Shown here: one piece after another, positions 50,684 to 61,319 of the stretch | How positions within the stretch are numbered: position 1 is the stretch's first letter | Layout: every line of letters begins with the position of its first letter | Assembly (NCBI RefSeq): GCF_001664485.1 | Contig: NZ_CP013630.1 | Location: 747,001-811,000, forward strand | Length of the DNA: 64,000 nucleotides | From: Rhizobium sp. N324 | GTDB taxonomy: Bacteria > Pseudomonadota > Alphaproteobacteria > Rhizobiales > Rhizobiaceae | Direction of reading: 5' to 3' | The notes under the pieces: generated by a model | What the model was told of the DNA's origin: nothing | Database searches by the model: none | What the model saw: only the letters and a program-made list of their open reading frames with translations | Program-made: the position numbers and the translations under genes

Positions 50684-53600
50684 GTGAACAATTTGACATC
50701 GCGATCTCTGAAGCCATCGGCAGACATAACTATTCCGATAGGAAGTCTTGTAAACGTAACTGCTCTTGCAACTTTTGGGATCGGCAAACTCCACAAATAT
50801 GATGAGCAAGGTCGCGCTGTAATTCACTTCACCGGTGAGGGCACTCGGACGGTCGCACCGAAGACCCCAATTGTCCGAGTGCGTCTCAGTCCAGAAACAT
50901 CTGTACGTTTTAAGACTGCTGCCGGCACGGTCGCGATAGGGGAAATCGTCGATTTCCTCATCAAGCGCGAAGACGGTGGTTTCGTCTACCGAGTTGCTTT
51001 TGATGACGAAATCCATGACGTTTGGGAAGGCTTGATCATGCCGGTCGGGGAGACGACCGATCCTGTGCAGTTGCTCAAGGCATATCGTTGGGACACGCCG
51101 CGAAACTATATCGCTCGATGGTCAATGGCGGATACTTACGGCCGCTGGTGCGCGTCGTCTGGCGGATTGCCCGCGATGCTGGGTGCTCGTGTGCTTCCGT
51201 TGGGCCACCAGATCTACGCGGCACGCCGCGTGCTCTTTGACCGCACGCCCCGCTTTATTCTCGCCGATGAAGTTGGCCTCGGGAAAACGATCGAGGCCGG
51301 GATGATCATCCAGGCGTTGCAGGCGGAGCGGCAGGATTTTAGCGTACTTGTAGTGGCGCCGGGGTCTATGTCTCGCCAGTGGCTAACGGAGACGTATCTG
51401 CGCTTCGGCGCTCGCGCATATCATCACATTGATTGTGCCAGAATGGTCGAGGAAGGCCGTGGCTCGTTGAGGACCTTAGTTGGAAGCGAGAGGCTCATAG
51501 TCGCAACAACCGCACTTGAAGCATATCCTGAACTTGCTGAGATGATTGCCGCGCGTCGCTGGGACATGGTGGTGATAGATGAGGCTCACCAGATCCCGCC
51601 CGGTCACGCGTTATATCCTCAACTGCAACGCCTCGCTTGCCAGTCGGACGGCCTCCTGCTTTTGTCCGCGACGCCCTCGAAGCGCGACATGGCTGGCTTG
51701 GTAGGGCTCCTTGCGCTGATTGCACCTGATGCCTACACCGACCACTCGCCAACGAACCTCCAAGCAAAGTTCGACCGACAAAGCGAAGTCTGGGACCGTC
51801 TCAATTTCACCCGGAAGCTAATCGACGCCACTGCGGCAGAAGGTCGGGAGCTTAATTCAGATGAGGTGGAGTTCGTAGCCGGTGAATGGGTAGGCTTTAT
51901 TGAAGGCGATCCCCAATTCGATGCCCTGCTGGAGCGGATGCGGGCGGGCGAAGCACAAGCTGCAATCGAACTCATTGCTTATGTGCAGGAGTTCCACAGG
52001 CTCGACCACCGAATCATTCGGACGCGGCGCGCAACGCTGCCAGGTGAAACGACTGCTTGGCCTGAGAGAAAGCTCATAGAGTTGTCGTGGTCAGCTAGTC
52101 CGGCCGAAGCCATTTTCCTTAACCACCTTGAGGAGTTGCCTGAAAGCGAAGGACCAGAAGGCACGGCAATCCGCGCGCTTTATCAGCGCTTTTGTTCAAC
52201 CTCTCCCAGTGCTGCCGTACGCTTCCTGGAACAGCGGCGAAAAGCCCTCGACGACGGACCAGACGGCGACGCCAACGACCCCATTGGACGCATCGCATCG
52301 GATTCGGGCCCAAATGATGAGCCGATCATCCTAGCGGAACTTGTCGGAGATCTTTCACCACTTGAGGGAGAAGACAGGTGGCTGCGGACGGCTATGGGTC
52401 TTGCAGAGGCTTGGGAGCAGGAAGGCGGCTTCAGCCGAGCGGACGTCCTCGAAAGCTGGCTCGATGATCACTTGGCTGATCCAGATCACCAGGTACTGGT
52501 TTTTGTGCAAGACGCCAGATCTGCCGACGATCTTGCTGATCGGTTCGAAGGGCGATATGGCAAGCGCTCGGTCGCGCGTTTCCACTGCAATATCGAAGAA
52601 GTGGATCTCGCCAGTACCGCCTTTCGGTTCCAGCACGATAAAAGTTGCCGCGTGCTCGTCTTGGACGAACTGGGGGGCGAGGGTCGGAACTTCCAGAATG
52701 CTTCCGCAATCGTCCATTTCGACGTGCCGGTCTCCTGTGCGCGGCTCGAGCAGCGCATCGGGCGGCTCGACCGAGTGGGCCGGAAGTGTGACTCACACGT
52801 TCTATCTGTCGTATTGGAGCCAGGAACGGCGGCGGATCAGGCGTTACTGGAAATGCACCGCGATGTCTTCCAGGTCTTTAATCGTTCGATCGGCGGCTTA
52901 GAGTTCATATTGCCGAAATTGCAACGGCAGCTCCAAGCCGCTTACGGAGAAAGCCCATCCGCATTGAAAGCGATTATCTCCGACCTTCGTGCCGAGGTCG
53001 ATGCATCGATGAGCGCAATTGACGAGGCTTTTGACATATCCCTTGACGCAACTAAACCCCAGCTTGAGCGCGCATTCGCCCTCGCCTCAGAAATGGAAGA
53101 CGAGGGTGATACGCTTGATAGCGCTGTGACGCTGCGATCGTGGGCTTCGCGCCTTGGAATTCAGACAAAAAAAGGGGAGGATGACACCAGTGAGTTTCGC
53201 TGGACCAACGGGTCGCTCAACGTCACAAGTGATCGTTTGAAAATAGGCACAGGCGCGGATGGTGAAACCCGCCTGGTCTGCGGTACGTTCTCTCGGAGAA
53301 TTGCTCTAGCACGAGACGACCTCCAGTTTTTCGCCCCTGGCCACAGTCTCGTCGATACGATGACTTCCGAGGCAGAGCATGGGCGGCACAGCCGGGTCAC
53401 AGCCTTCATGCTCAATGGTTTCCCCAAGCTTAAGGGCACTTTTCTCCTCCAAGTACTTGCACGATCTGTCCTCGATGAGCGTGTCTGGGTATCACATGAC
53501 ATCGGACCGGGGCTGGCCGCCCGCGCCCGGTCGTTACTCTGGCCGGAGGTCACCGCCGAGATCATGCTGCTCCGCGACAACCGCGGCGCACGTCAAGATA

Positions 53601-53974
53601 TCGTCACTCATGGGGGTATTCGGGGCTTTCTCGATCAACCGCGGCGGGACTTGAACCTCAGAGCCATCGAACCTTCCATGGTCGGCGAATTGCCATTCCT
53701 AGCCGAGTTGTGGGGTTCGATTGATAAGTCTGTTCCGATAGCTCTCGCGTCCATTGCCAATCGTCGAGCCGCCAGTGCGAAAGAACGAGCCGATGCGCTG
53801 GAGACCAGTCTGCGAGGAGAGATTGGCTTTCTTCATTGGCAGGCACATACCGCAACTAACGATGCTGCGGCGAACGAATTTCTTTCTGCGATTGAGGCCC
53901 GGCAGGCACTCATCCAGTCCGTGCGAAATCCGCGTACCGATCTCCTCGGGCTGGCTTTGGTAGCCCTGGTCTAA
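50684..53974 (+). CDS. dpdE: DpdE, SNF2-like helicase of the Dpd restriction module
   Basis: A 1096-residue superfamily 2 helicase of the SNF2/RapA-like type. Walker A DEVGLGKTIEAGMIIQAL is near residue 195, DEAH in VIDEAHQIPPGH near 298, LLLSATPSKRDM near 326, and motif VI EQRIGRLDRVGRK near 690. A small beta-rich N-terminal domain precedes the helicase. GTG 50684 is preferred because GGGAGGGG ends seven bases upstream; a TTG at 50624 is in frame. It leads an operon with dpdF-I. In Salmonella Montevideo the dpdD-K genes are required to restrict DNA lacking the 7-deazaguanine mark. A/T at third positions is commoner than in the core genes. Confidence 0.8.
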   Translation: MNNLTSRSLKPSADITIPIGSLVNVTALATFGIGKLHKYDEQGRAVIHFTGEGTRTVAPKTPIVRVRLSPETSVRFKTAAGTVAIGEIVDFLIKREDGGFVYRVAFDDEIHDVWEGLIMPVGETTDPVQLLKAYRWDTPRNYIARWSMADTYGRWCASSGGLPAMLGARVLPLGHQIYAARRVLFDRTPRFILADEVGLGKTIEAGMIIQALQAERQDFSVLVVAPGSMSRQWLTETYLRFGARAYHHIDCARMVEEGRGSLRTLVGSERLIVATTALEAYPELAEMIAARRWDMVVIDEAHQIPPGHALYPQLQRLACQSDGLLLLSATPSKRDMAGLVGLLALIAPDAYTDHSPTNLQAKFDRQSEVWDRLNFTRKLIDATAAEGRELNSDEVEFVAGEWVGFIEGDPQFDALLERMRAGEAQAAIELIAYVQEFHRLDHRIIRTRRATLPGETTAWPERKLIELSWSASPAEAIFLNHLEELPESEGPEGTAIRALYQRFCSTSPSAAVRFLEQRRKALDDGPDGDANDPIGRIASDSGPNDEPIILAELVGDLSPLEGEDRWLRTAMGLAEAWEQEGGFSRADVLESWLDDHLADPDHQVLVFVQDARSADDLADRFEGRYGKRSVARFHCNIEEVDLASTAFRFQHDKSCRVLVLDELGGEGRNFQNASAIVHFDVPVSCARLEQRIGRLDRVGRKCDSHVLSVVLEPGTAADQALLEMHRDVFQVFNRSIGGLEFILPKLQRQLQAAYGESPSALKAIISDLRAEVDASMSAIDEAFDISLDATKPQLERAFALASEMEDEGDTLDSAVTLRSWASRLGIQTKKGEDDTSEFRWTNGSLNVTSDRLKIGTGADGETRLVCGTFSRRIALARDDLQFFAPGHSLVDTMTSEAEHGRHSRVTAFMLNGFPKLKGTFLLQVLARSVLDERVWVSHDIGPGLAARARSLLWPEVTAEIMLLRDNRGARQDIVTHGGIRGFLDQPRRDLNLRAIEPSMVGELPFLAELWGSIDKSVPIALASIANRRAASAKERADALETSLRGEIGFLHWQAHTATNDAAANEFLSAIEARQALIQSVRNPRTDLLGLALVALV

Positions 53975-53979
53975 TTGCG

Positions 53980-56433
53980 ATGACAGTGATCTCTCAAAAG
54001 CCCTGGTATGTGAGCGCGCAGCAGCGTGCGGTCCTTGCGTTCAACGCCGGGAGTGGGATCGGCGATCGGGGAGCGATGCTCCGGGAGCTTTGCCGCCTCC
54101 ACGGTGGCTATTTGGATGTTGCCACAAGCGGGGTTACTCTCACTGCCAACGATTTCGCAAGCTTCGACCGGTTCGGACTGAAACGCGTTACTGGATCCGG
54201 CGGCGACGCCCTCATCATTGATGAGGTCGATGCGCTTCCGATTGAGGGGCTGGCCGATGTCCTGAGACTCGATCCGGCGCCGCGCCAGACGTATCCACCC
54301 TCCTGTGCCGATGCCCTGCTGCTGCGCCATACTCCTTTCGATCAATATCGCGCGCCGACGCAGAAGGCTGCGGTTCGCGCCCTCGCTACGATGCCTGACG
54401 GCGCTACGCTCCTGGCGACGCTCCCGACCGGTGCAGGAAAGAGCCTACTTTTCCAAATCGCGCCGTTGTTTGCAGGGGCACCCGGTTCTTGCTGCGTTGT
54501 CATCGTCCCTACCGTAGCGCTCGCGCTTGCGCATGTAGGCCGCCTCCGGGCTATAGCTGGCCTCGAAGCCAGCCAGTGCATCCATGGTAGTCAGAGCCAC
54601 ACCACCCGATCGCAAATCTTTGATGCGTTCGGACGAGGTGAGGTACCCGTGCTTGTCCTTTCGCCTGAGGTGGCCCTTGGGGCCGCCCGCACCCTCCTGA
54701 TCGAGGCCGCTCAGGATCCGGCCGCTAAGTTGCCCGGTCTCGGCGCGCACTTGACCACCTTTTTTGTTGACGAGGCACATATCATTGAGTCTTGGGGACG
54801 GTCTTTTCGTCCGGACTTTCAACGTCTACCGGGTCTAGTGGAGGCGCTGCGAGAGTCCAACCCTGGGATGCGGACGGTATTGCTCTCGGCGACAGTAAAC
54901 GATGCCGCTCGCGCCGAACTAAAGCGTGCTTATGGCGCTGCTGAATTTCTGGCGGTTGAGGCCAAGGTCGCGCGCTACGAGTTTGATCTCGTTCATAGCC
55001 GTGTCGACACCGCCGTTGAGCGTGATGCCATGTTGATCCAGATGATTGACCGCCTACCGCGACCGGCGATCATCTACACAACGCTCGTCAAGCATGCGGA
55101 AAGCCTCCACAGGGCCATAGCGGTGCGCGGATATAACCGGCTGGCTCTCTTCACCGGCCAAGTCGACGACGGAACATCTCGTTTGCAGATCGTTAAGGAC
55201 TGGTTAGACGGCAATGTCGATCTGGTCGTTGCCACCTCAGCCTTCGGAATGGGCATTGATAAGGACGATGTCCGCGCCGTAATCCACGCCTGCGTCCCAG
55301 AGTCTCCGTCCCGCTATTATCAGGAGATCGGCCGGGCGGCGCGAGACGGGAATCAGGGGCTGGCGCTGATGCTCTGGACTGATAATCGAGGGGACGCCGG
55401 CGACTGGCGCAAAGCAAGGCAATTGTGGTCAGGTGGCTGGCTGCGCCCGCCGATGATGCTGAAGCGCTGGCGCGCGATCGTGCGCGCCGCGGAGGCGCTC
55501 GGCGAAAGCACGATTGTCTCGGGCGTCCGACGACTCGTCGTTCCGCTCGATGCTGCACACGAGGATCTCGAAGATGGCGACACCGACTATAATCGCGATT
55601 GGAACCGCAGCCTCCTGAACATGCTGCAGCGCGCCGGTGCTATTTCGATCATGGCAACGGAGAGCCGAGGTGAGATGCCGGTCTGGCATGTAGAGATCCG
55701 AGAACCGTTGCTGCTCGATTCTAGTGCGAACGAGACATATTGGGCAGGCATCGCTAAGCTGCGGAGTAAAGAACAGTTGGCCGCTTTGTCGGATCTCGAC
55801 AACTTCAAGGCGGCAGTGTTCAACCCGCAGATCTGCGTTTCGGCGGCAATTTTCGAGCAAGTCGAGGCGGGAAGCCCGCTCGTACCACCATGCGGCCGCT
55901 GTGCCTTTTGCCGGAAGCAGCAGATTGCACCGCCCAGGCTAGATGAGATTCGCTTTGAAGGGGTCGATCGCCGGTGGCCCCATTCCATAGGCGAAAGCGG
56001 ACTGCGTCCTGGCATCTCTATTCTTCACCCGACCCGCGATGACGGAACGATTAGTGACGATCTCATCGAAGGCCTAGTAAATGCCGGGATCGAGCAATTT
56101 GTCGTTCATGACCATCTCGCGGCCGACTTTGCCCGAAGGCTTGTCGCCTTCGGCTGTCGCTATGGCCTGGTCAGCAGCCATAGCGACGTGCAGGGAGACT
56201 GGCGTCTGGCCCTCTTGCCCACTGCGATCTTCATCGATGGTCGGGGCCGTGTCGAGCGGTTGATCGAGCGAATCGAAAGCTGGACTGCGGCCAATCCCAC
56301 CGAGCGTTTGGTCATCGTTGCGCTGCCTGAGACTTCCGTTCGCGGCAAGTTGATCGTCAACATTCTATCGAGCAGTGCTCCTATCAGCGCGGGAGCGCTC
56401 CAAAATTTCGCGAAGGAAACGTTGCCCCAATGA
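53980..56433 (+). CDS. dpdF: DpdF, RecQ-like helicase of the Dpd restriction module
   Basis: An 817-residue RecQ-type helicase. Walker A LPTGAGKSLLFQIAP is near residue 146, the DEAH box FVDEAHIIESWGRSFRPDF near 261, LLSATV near 301, motifs V/VI TSAFGMGIDKDD and YYQEIGRAARDG near 420-455. A zinc cluster CGRCAFC (about 638-644) resembles the RecQ zinc module. A 120-residue N-terminal domain has no clear match. It starts five bases after dpdE and overlaps dpdG by four. Family, length and place match DpdF. Confidence 0.82.
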   Translation: MTVISQKPWYVSAQQRAVLAFNAGSGIGDRGAMLRELCRLHGGYLDVATSGVTLTANDFASFDRFGLKRVTGSGGDALIIDEVDALPIEGLADVLRLDPAPRQTYPPSCADALLLRHTPFDQYRAPTQKAAVRALATMPDGATLLATLPTGAGKSLLFQIAPLFAGAPGSCCVVIVPTVALALAHVGRLRAIAGLEASQCIHGSQSHTTRSQIFDAFGRGEVPVLVLSPEVALGAARTLLIEAAQDPAAKLPGLGAHLTTFFVDEAHIIESWGRSFRPDFQRLPGLVEALRESNPGMRTVLLSATVNDAARAELKRAYGAAEFLAVEAKVARYEFDLVHSRVDTAVERDAMLIQMIDRLPRPAIIYTTLVKHAESLHRAIAVRGYNRLALFTGQVDDGTSRLQIVKDWLDGNVDLVVATSAFGMGIDKDDVRAVIHACVPESPSRYYQEIGRAARDGNQGLALMLWTDNRGDAGDWRKARQLWSGGWLRPPMMLKRWRAIVRAAEALGESTIVSGVRRLVVPLDAAHEDLEDGDTDYNRDWNRSLLNMLQRAGAISIMATESRGEMPVWHVEIREPLLLDSSANETYWAGIAKLRSKEQLAALSDLDNFKAAVFNPQICVSAAIFEQVEAGSPLVPPCGRCAFCRKQQIAPPRLDEIRFEGVDRRWPHSIGESGLRPGISILHPTRDDGTISDDLIEGLVNAGIEQFVVHDHLAADFARRLVAFGCRYGLVSSHSDVQGDWRLALLPTAIFIDGRGRVERLIERIESWTAANPTERLVIVALPETSVRGKLIVNILSSSAPISAGALQNFAKETLPQ

Positions 56434-57335
56434 GTCTGCTGAGCGACACCAATTATTCTCCGCAGCGCATCTATGCTTTGCTACGCCTGCTCGGTGCCCA
56501 GGGGGGGCAACTCGGCTTTGACAGCATCCGAACATGGCTGAAGCCAGCAATGCGAGGGATCGAGCAAAAAGGCTCGGAGGAGAACACTAACATACGGCAG
56601 TTGCTCGGAGCGACAGCAAGCCTTGAGTTGATCGAGACACCTTCTCAAAACCAATATAAGCTGGCAGCGGCGGTGCCACCCACGATCGAAGCCTTCGCCG
56701 ACGCCGTGCATGATCGGCTGGTTGGACTAGACATGAGCCACCCGGATTCAGTTGTCCTTGAGGCTTTCGCCGCGATGGTCGTGCTGACAGAGGCAGAGCA
56801 GGGCACGTCGTGGCTCGACCTCAACGCCAAGGACCGCGCTGCAAAGGTTAACGATGCTATGCGCGCGTCCGAGACGAACGAAGATGATGACGAAAAGAAG
56901 CGTTTCAACGCGACCAAATCTTCGCCATGGAAGCGTTGGATGATCTTTCTTGGCCTCGGTGTGCCAATGCCGAAGAGCGATCTTTACCCTTATCCTGCGC
57001 AAAGGCTTGAACGCGAGATCCGGAGGTTGCAACGTAATGAGACGACCCCAGATGCACTAGAGGTAGAGGTGTTCATTTCGAAGATTGCGGAGCGTATGCC
57101 TTATCTCGATAGCGGCCGCCTATTCCTTGCTTCCGCAGATCGTCTCCGGCTCCCACCGTTAGATCGGCGTATCTCTCGCGTCTTGAGCAATACACTCCGC
57201 GACCTCCATGACGACAAACGTCTGGTACTCGATGCCATCGGCGATGCGAAGGAGATCTATACTCTGACGCAGGAACCGCACCCAGTAAGGCACATCAAGG
57301 CCATAACGTTGCAAGGGCAGATCAACAATGACTGA
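56430..57335 (+). CDS. dpdG: DpdG, Dpd restriction module protein of unknown biochemistry
   Basis: A 301-residue soluble protein. The first 80 residues (YSPQRIYALLRLLGAQGG, then FDSIRTWLKPAM) look like a winged-helix fold, and the middle is helical and charged (about 145-165 very acidic). It has no catalytic motif I recognise. The start overlaps dpdF (ATGA) and the end overlaps dpdH by eight bases. Identification as DpdG rests on size and its place between dpdF and dpdH. Confidence 0.72.
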   Translation: MSLLSDTNYSPQRIYALLRLLGAQGGQLGFDSIRTWLKPAMRGIEQKGSEENTNIRQLLGATASLELIETPSQNQYKLAAAVPPTIEAFADAVHDRLVGLDMSHPDSVVLEAFAAMVVLTEAEQGTSWLDLNAKDRAAKVNDAMRASETNEDDDEKKRFNATKSSPWKRWMIFLGLGVPMPKSDLYPYPAQRLEREIRRLQRNETTPDALEVEVFISKIAERMPYLDSGRLFLASADRLRLPPLDRRISRVLSNTLRDLHDDKRLVLDAIGDAKEIYTLTQEPHPVRHIKAITLQGQINND

Positions 57336-60300
57336 GGCGATGCACGGTACATGCTGGACCGAGGACCGCGCGCACGCGATCCTGCGCTCCGTTGCGCTGG
57401 CCAATGATGAACCCGAGTTTCTCGCTGTCCATCAGCCGATCCGCGACTTTCAGGTTTCGACGACAACAGGCCGGAGCATCGAAGCAAGCGATGAGGCCTT
57501 GCTTGCTGACCTGTCAGATTCAGAAACTCGTTACGCCTTCTGCATCGTCGAAGGAGAACCCGGGGCAGGCAAATCGCACCTGATCCGGTGGCTCAATGTC
57601 AAATGGAACCGTGACGATCTCGTTATGCTGATTGAGCGGGCTGACGGTAGCCTCACCGGTACGCTGCGCCAGTTGCGGGACCAACTAGGCTCCAAGTACG
57701 GCTACCTGTTCGAAAATCTCGCTCAGAGCGTCGAGGCATCGTTTGACGGCCGGGTGAAGCTCTTTCACGCTAACCTAGCGGCCTCGCTCGGCAAATCCTT
57801 CTTCGAGACTCCCATGGGAGATGAAGACTGGTGCACAACATGGGACGTTGAACGCCTGCTTGGCCATCAGGCAGTTCAAGAGAGATGGGGTAGCCCCGAG
57901 CGTATCCTCAAGGTGATGTCCGGGAGTGGCGGTCATCGCAATTCTGCGTCGGCAAGCTTCAACATCTATGACATCGCCGACCTCGCGCAGGTTCAGTTGG
58001 CGGTCGAAGGCTTGCCGCCGAAAGCTATAATGCTGATGCGGACCTTGAAGCGGGAATGCGACCGTATCGCACCTGCACGCGCGGCAGGTGTGCCCGCAGC
58101 AGACCTCGAGCTCGACGAAACCCTAGAGATACCGCAAGCCCGCAGATTTCTGAAGGCGCTCAATGATCGCCGGAACTTCGCGGTCCAGCACATTCTCGGT
58201 ATCACTGTGGATGGCTTGCGCGACATGTTCTTCAAGCTGCGCAGGGAGTTGCTCAAGGAAAAGCGCCGATTGGTTCTTCTGCTTGAGGACGTCACTAGCT
58301 GGGAAGGCATTGACGGCCAGTTGATCGACTCGCTGGTCGTTGATGCGAGGACCCGCAGCGATGTCTGTGACATGATCTCGGTTGTCGGCATGACGCCGCT
58401 GTACCTTAAGGGGATCCAGGGGAATTACAGCGGACGGATCACGCATGTTTTGCGCCTCGGGAGAGTACGTCAAGCGGGTGGATTCCAGGAAACCATCCAA
58501 CTTGCAACCAAGGATTCCCAGGCAGAATTTGCCTCGCGCTATCTCCGCGCAGCGCGAATCGACCGGCCGGAATTGAAGGCCTGGCACAAAGCCGGCGCCA
58601 ATCCCGACACGATACCCAATAAGTGCGAAACTTGCGCCAGTCGCGAAACCTGCTTCGCGACTTTCGGCGCCTCCGACGGGATCGGATTGTTTCCTTTCAA
58701 CCGAAACGCCATCACGAACATGTTCGAGAAGCTCGAGGACCCGAAGGGCACGCAGAGTCTCCATACTCCTCGAGGGATGATCCAAGGCGTGCTTGCACCT
58801 GTGCTCCTCCATCCTTCTCGATTTGATGCCGGCGAGTTCCCCCCTGCGGAAATCGAGTTCTCGGAATGGCTGCCTGAGCGCGCGTTGCAGCCAAGTGGCT
58901 TTCTCGCGCAGGTGATCAACGCTGCGGAGCCTGATTTCGCACGACGTGAGCAATTGCGTCGGCTCATGATGCTCTGGGGCGACCGGACAAGCGAAGTCCG
59001 CGTCGGCGTGACCGCGGAGGGAGTGCGCTCTGTTTCCGGAGTAGCCGAGGGCATCTTTAGAAGTTTCCGACTTCCATGGCTCGGGGAAGGTCTGGAGGCG
59101 GCGGAGACGCCAGCGCCTGCGATCGTTGTTCCGGCCAATGAGGCATTGCCGCAGCAGCAGGCACACGAGGCCGCCGCTCTCGTTACGGAGGGCCAAGCGA
59201 CTCCCGCGCCCAATACCCGAGCGTCGGTACAGCCAGGGCCGGTAAGACCCGTCTCCTCAGGAAACCGGTCGATGTCGAGTTCGACAGTCTCTCCGGCTCG
59301 TCTGAAAGCGCTGGCCGAGCAGGCGCTGCTTTGGCGCGATGGGAAGTCGATCAGCGACCCGACCGCATGGGAGATCTTGCTGGTGGAGTTGATGACCGAG
59401 GCGCGAGAGCTTTTGGCGGAGCCACAATTCGGGCTTTGGGAACGCATCTTTACGAAGGACAATGTGAAGCTGGAGGGCTCAGGAAGGACCGACATTCGGC
59501 ACTTCGTCATCCCTCGCGAGGAGTGGGCGACGCGCGGCATCGAAGCTTATCTGACCAATCGGCTTGGTACCCCCCTGCAGCCTATTGAAATGGAGAGCAA
59601 TCGGCGAGCTATTGCCCGATTATTGCGGCGCCTTGCTGAACTGGCATCTGCGCAGATGGCGCGCCGCGTGGGACAGAACGAAAACCTCTGGTCTATTGAT
59701 GGCGCGCTGGCGCAGGTCTTACTGGCGCGCGCCTGGCTCCGGGGCGCCATTTCACCTGATGCACCGCTTGAGGAGCAATTTCAGGAACTTCTCTCGGAAG
59801 AACAGGAGGCGAGGAGCCTTCCGGATGATCGCGTCGAATCCTGGGGCGAATTAGTGAAAGCGACGGGCTATTGGCATGACAAGCTTCGCAGCATGCTAAG
59901 GCAGTCCCTAAACCTTCCACTCGGCAGTGGCGCTTCATTGGTCAATGCGGGTGCAGTTGCCGGAGTGATAAAGAGCCTTCGCGATACTATGCGGACCGTG
60001 GCCGTACCGACCAAGGCGGAATTCTCGAAGGGACTCGAAGAGGTTGGCAAACTCGTTGAACTCACTCGCCAGACTGATAGCCAGTTGCGGTTTATCCCCG
60101 AGCGCGAGAACAAGAGCCTTACCCAGCGCAAGGATCGCGCGCTCGTTCTGCTCCGTCAATCGAGCCTCAGCCATAACCTAGTGAGGGTCGACGGCGCAAT
60201 GTCACGTACCGTTGCCGCACTTCTGCAAGCGGCACCGGTGCAGTATCAGGAATATCTCACCGCCCGGGCGCGCGCCGACAACGCCGGGTTGCTGAATGAT

Positions 60301-60591
60301 GCCGATCCGATGTGGGAGCGGCTGGCAGAATATCTCCTCGCCGATGAAACGCCCTTCGATGGCGAGGCCGAGAAGCTTGCCCATACGCTCGGGGTTCCGA
60401 TCGCGTCGTTGCGCGTCGCGCTTGAGACACTCGAAAAAGCTGAACTCGCCGTCTCTGCGGCCTATAAACATGCCCGCGCCTTTGTTGAGAGCAACCAGAG
60501 CGACGGCGACCTCTCGGTCGTGCGAAGCTTCGGCGAGCGATTAGCGACAGCCATTGAAGCGCTGCGGACCAAATTGGATGAGGTGGCGTGA
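57328..60591 (+). CDS. dpdH: DpdH, large P-loop ATPase of the Dpd restriction module
   Basis: A 1087-residue protein. Walker A EGEPGAGKSHLIRWLN lies near residue 75 and a Walker B-like LVLLLEDVTSWEG near 314, in the style of STAND or AAA ATPases. A cysteine cluster CETCASRETC (about 433-442) probably binds zinc. A Pro/Ala/Ser-rich linker (about 590-655) separates the ATPase half from a helical C-terminal half. It overlaps dpdG by eight bases and dpdI by one. Its size and order match DpdH; the molecular role in restriction is not established. Confidence 0.75.
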   Translation: MTEAMHGTCWTEDRAHAILRSVALANDEPEFLAVHQPIRDFQVSTTTGRSIEASDEALLADLSDSETRYAFCIVEGEPGAGKSHLIRWLNVKWNRDDLVMLIERADGSLTGTLRQLRDQLGSKYGYLFENLAQSVEASFDGRVKLFHANLAASLGKSFFETPMGDEDWCTTWDVERLLGHQAVQERWGSPERILKVMSGSGGHRNSASASFNIYDIADLAQVQLAVEGLPPKAIMLMRTLKRECDRIAPARAAGVPAADLELDETLEIPQARRFLKALNDRRNFAVQHILGITVDGLRDMFFKLRRELLKEKRRLVLLLEDVTSWEGIDGQLIDSLVVDARTRSDVCDMISVVGMTPLYLKGIQGNYSGRITHVLRLGRVRQAGGFQETIQLATKDSQAEFASRYLRAARIDRPELKAWHKAGANPDTIPNKCETCASRETCFATFGASDGIGLFPFNRNAITNMFEKLEDPKGTQSLHTPRGMIQGVLAPVLLHPSRFDAGEFPPAEIEFSEWLPERALQPSGFLAQVINAAEPDFARREQLRRLMMLWGDRTSEVRVGVTAEGVRSVSGVAEGIFRSFRLPWLGEGLEAAETPAPAIVVPANEALPQQQAHEAAALVTEGQATPAPNTRASVQPGPVRPVSSGNRSMSSSTVSPARLKALAEQALLWRDGKSISDPTAWEILLVELMTEARELLAEPQFGLWERIFTKDNVKLEGSGRTDIRHFVIPREEWATRGIEAYLTNRLGTPLQPIEMESNRRAIARLLRRLAELASAQMARRVGQNENLWSIDGALAQVLLARAWLRGAISPDAPLEEQFQELLSEEQEARSLPDDRVESWGELVKATGYWHDKLRSMLRQSLNLPLGSGASLVNAGAVAGVIKSLRDTMRTVAVPTKAEFSKGLEEVGKLVELTRQTDSQLRFIPERENKSLTQRKDRALVLLRQSSLSHNLVRVDGAMSRTVAALLQAAPVQYQEYLTARARADNAGLLNDADPMWERLAEYLLADETPFDGEAEKLAHTLGVPIASLRVALETLEKAELAVSAAYKHARAFVESNQSDGDLSVVRSFGERLATAIEALRTKLDEVA

Positions 60592-61319
60592 TGGATTATG
60601 CACCTGACCCCGATCTGGCACCACTCGACGAACTGATTGAGTTGCTGCCGAAGATTGAAACGGCAAAGGAGCGTGCCCGGCTTGGCACCGCGCTGCAAAA
60701 GGCGACAGCATCCGCAGAACGGTTTGATCACATCCCAGCGTTGATCGAGGGGCTGGCGACTTTGGTGGAAGCAGCCGACGCCGACTTTGAAGCGGTCCGG
60801 TCGGAAATCGGCACTTCGTTGAGCGAGATCGTCAAGATGAGCCGGATCCTTTCCGGCGAACCAACCATCGATCAACTCGACACAATCAACCAGATTGGGC
60901 TCACTCGACTGCCCTTCGAGGTGGAGAAGATCGGGAACTATGTCGAAGGCGTTTGGCGAAAGGCCGTGCAAGATGCTTTGGGTGGTCAGGCGGCGCTGGG
61001 CGAAGTGCTGACCAACATTCCTGGAGTGGACGCGCTCGGCCGGGAACTGCTGAAGCTAGCCGCACGTGCCAAGAAACTTGAGGATGCAAGCCGTCCAGCG
61101 GTCGATCGGGTAAACGAACGCAATACCCTCGTAGCAGAGGCTTCCGCCCTAAATGAGCGGCTGCTTGCCGTCGGAGTTGCCCCACCCATCGCCAATTTTC
61201 TCGTGGCTGTAGCGGCTCGGCCCGTGCGTCTGTCTGACCTCACGGACGAGATACTCGGTTGGATCCGCGATCATGAAGCTTTGGCGTTATTCACCGTGTC
61301 AGCCCGCGGAGCGACATGA
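60591..61319 (+). CDS. dpdI: DpdI, small helical Dpd protein
   Basis: A 242-residue helical protein without a recognised catalytic motif, starting at ATG 60591 within the dpdH stop (TGATG); a GTG three bases earlier is also possible. It contains a long charged coiled-coil-like stretch (about 25-70) and a C-terminal helix pair. It is the last gene of the rightward operon and overlaps the convergent dpdJ end by 21 bases. Its name rests on gene order alone. Confidence 0.6.
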   Translation: MDYAPDPDLAPLDELIELLPKIETAKERARLGTALQKATASAERFDHIPALIEGLATLVEAADADFEAVRSEIGTSLSEIVKMSRILSGEPTIDQLDTINQIGLTRLPFEVEKIGNYVEGVWRKAVQDALGGQAALGEVLTNIPGVDALGRELLKLAARAKKLEDASRPAVDRVNERNTLVAEASALNERLLAVGVAPPIANFLVAVAARPVRLSDLTDEILGWIRDHEALALFTVSARGAT

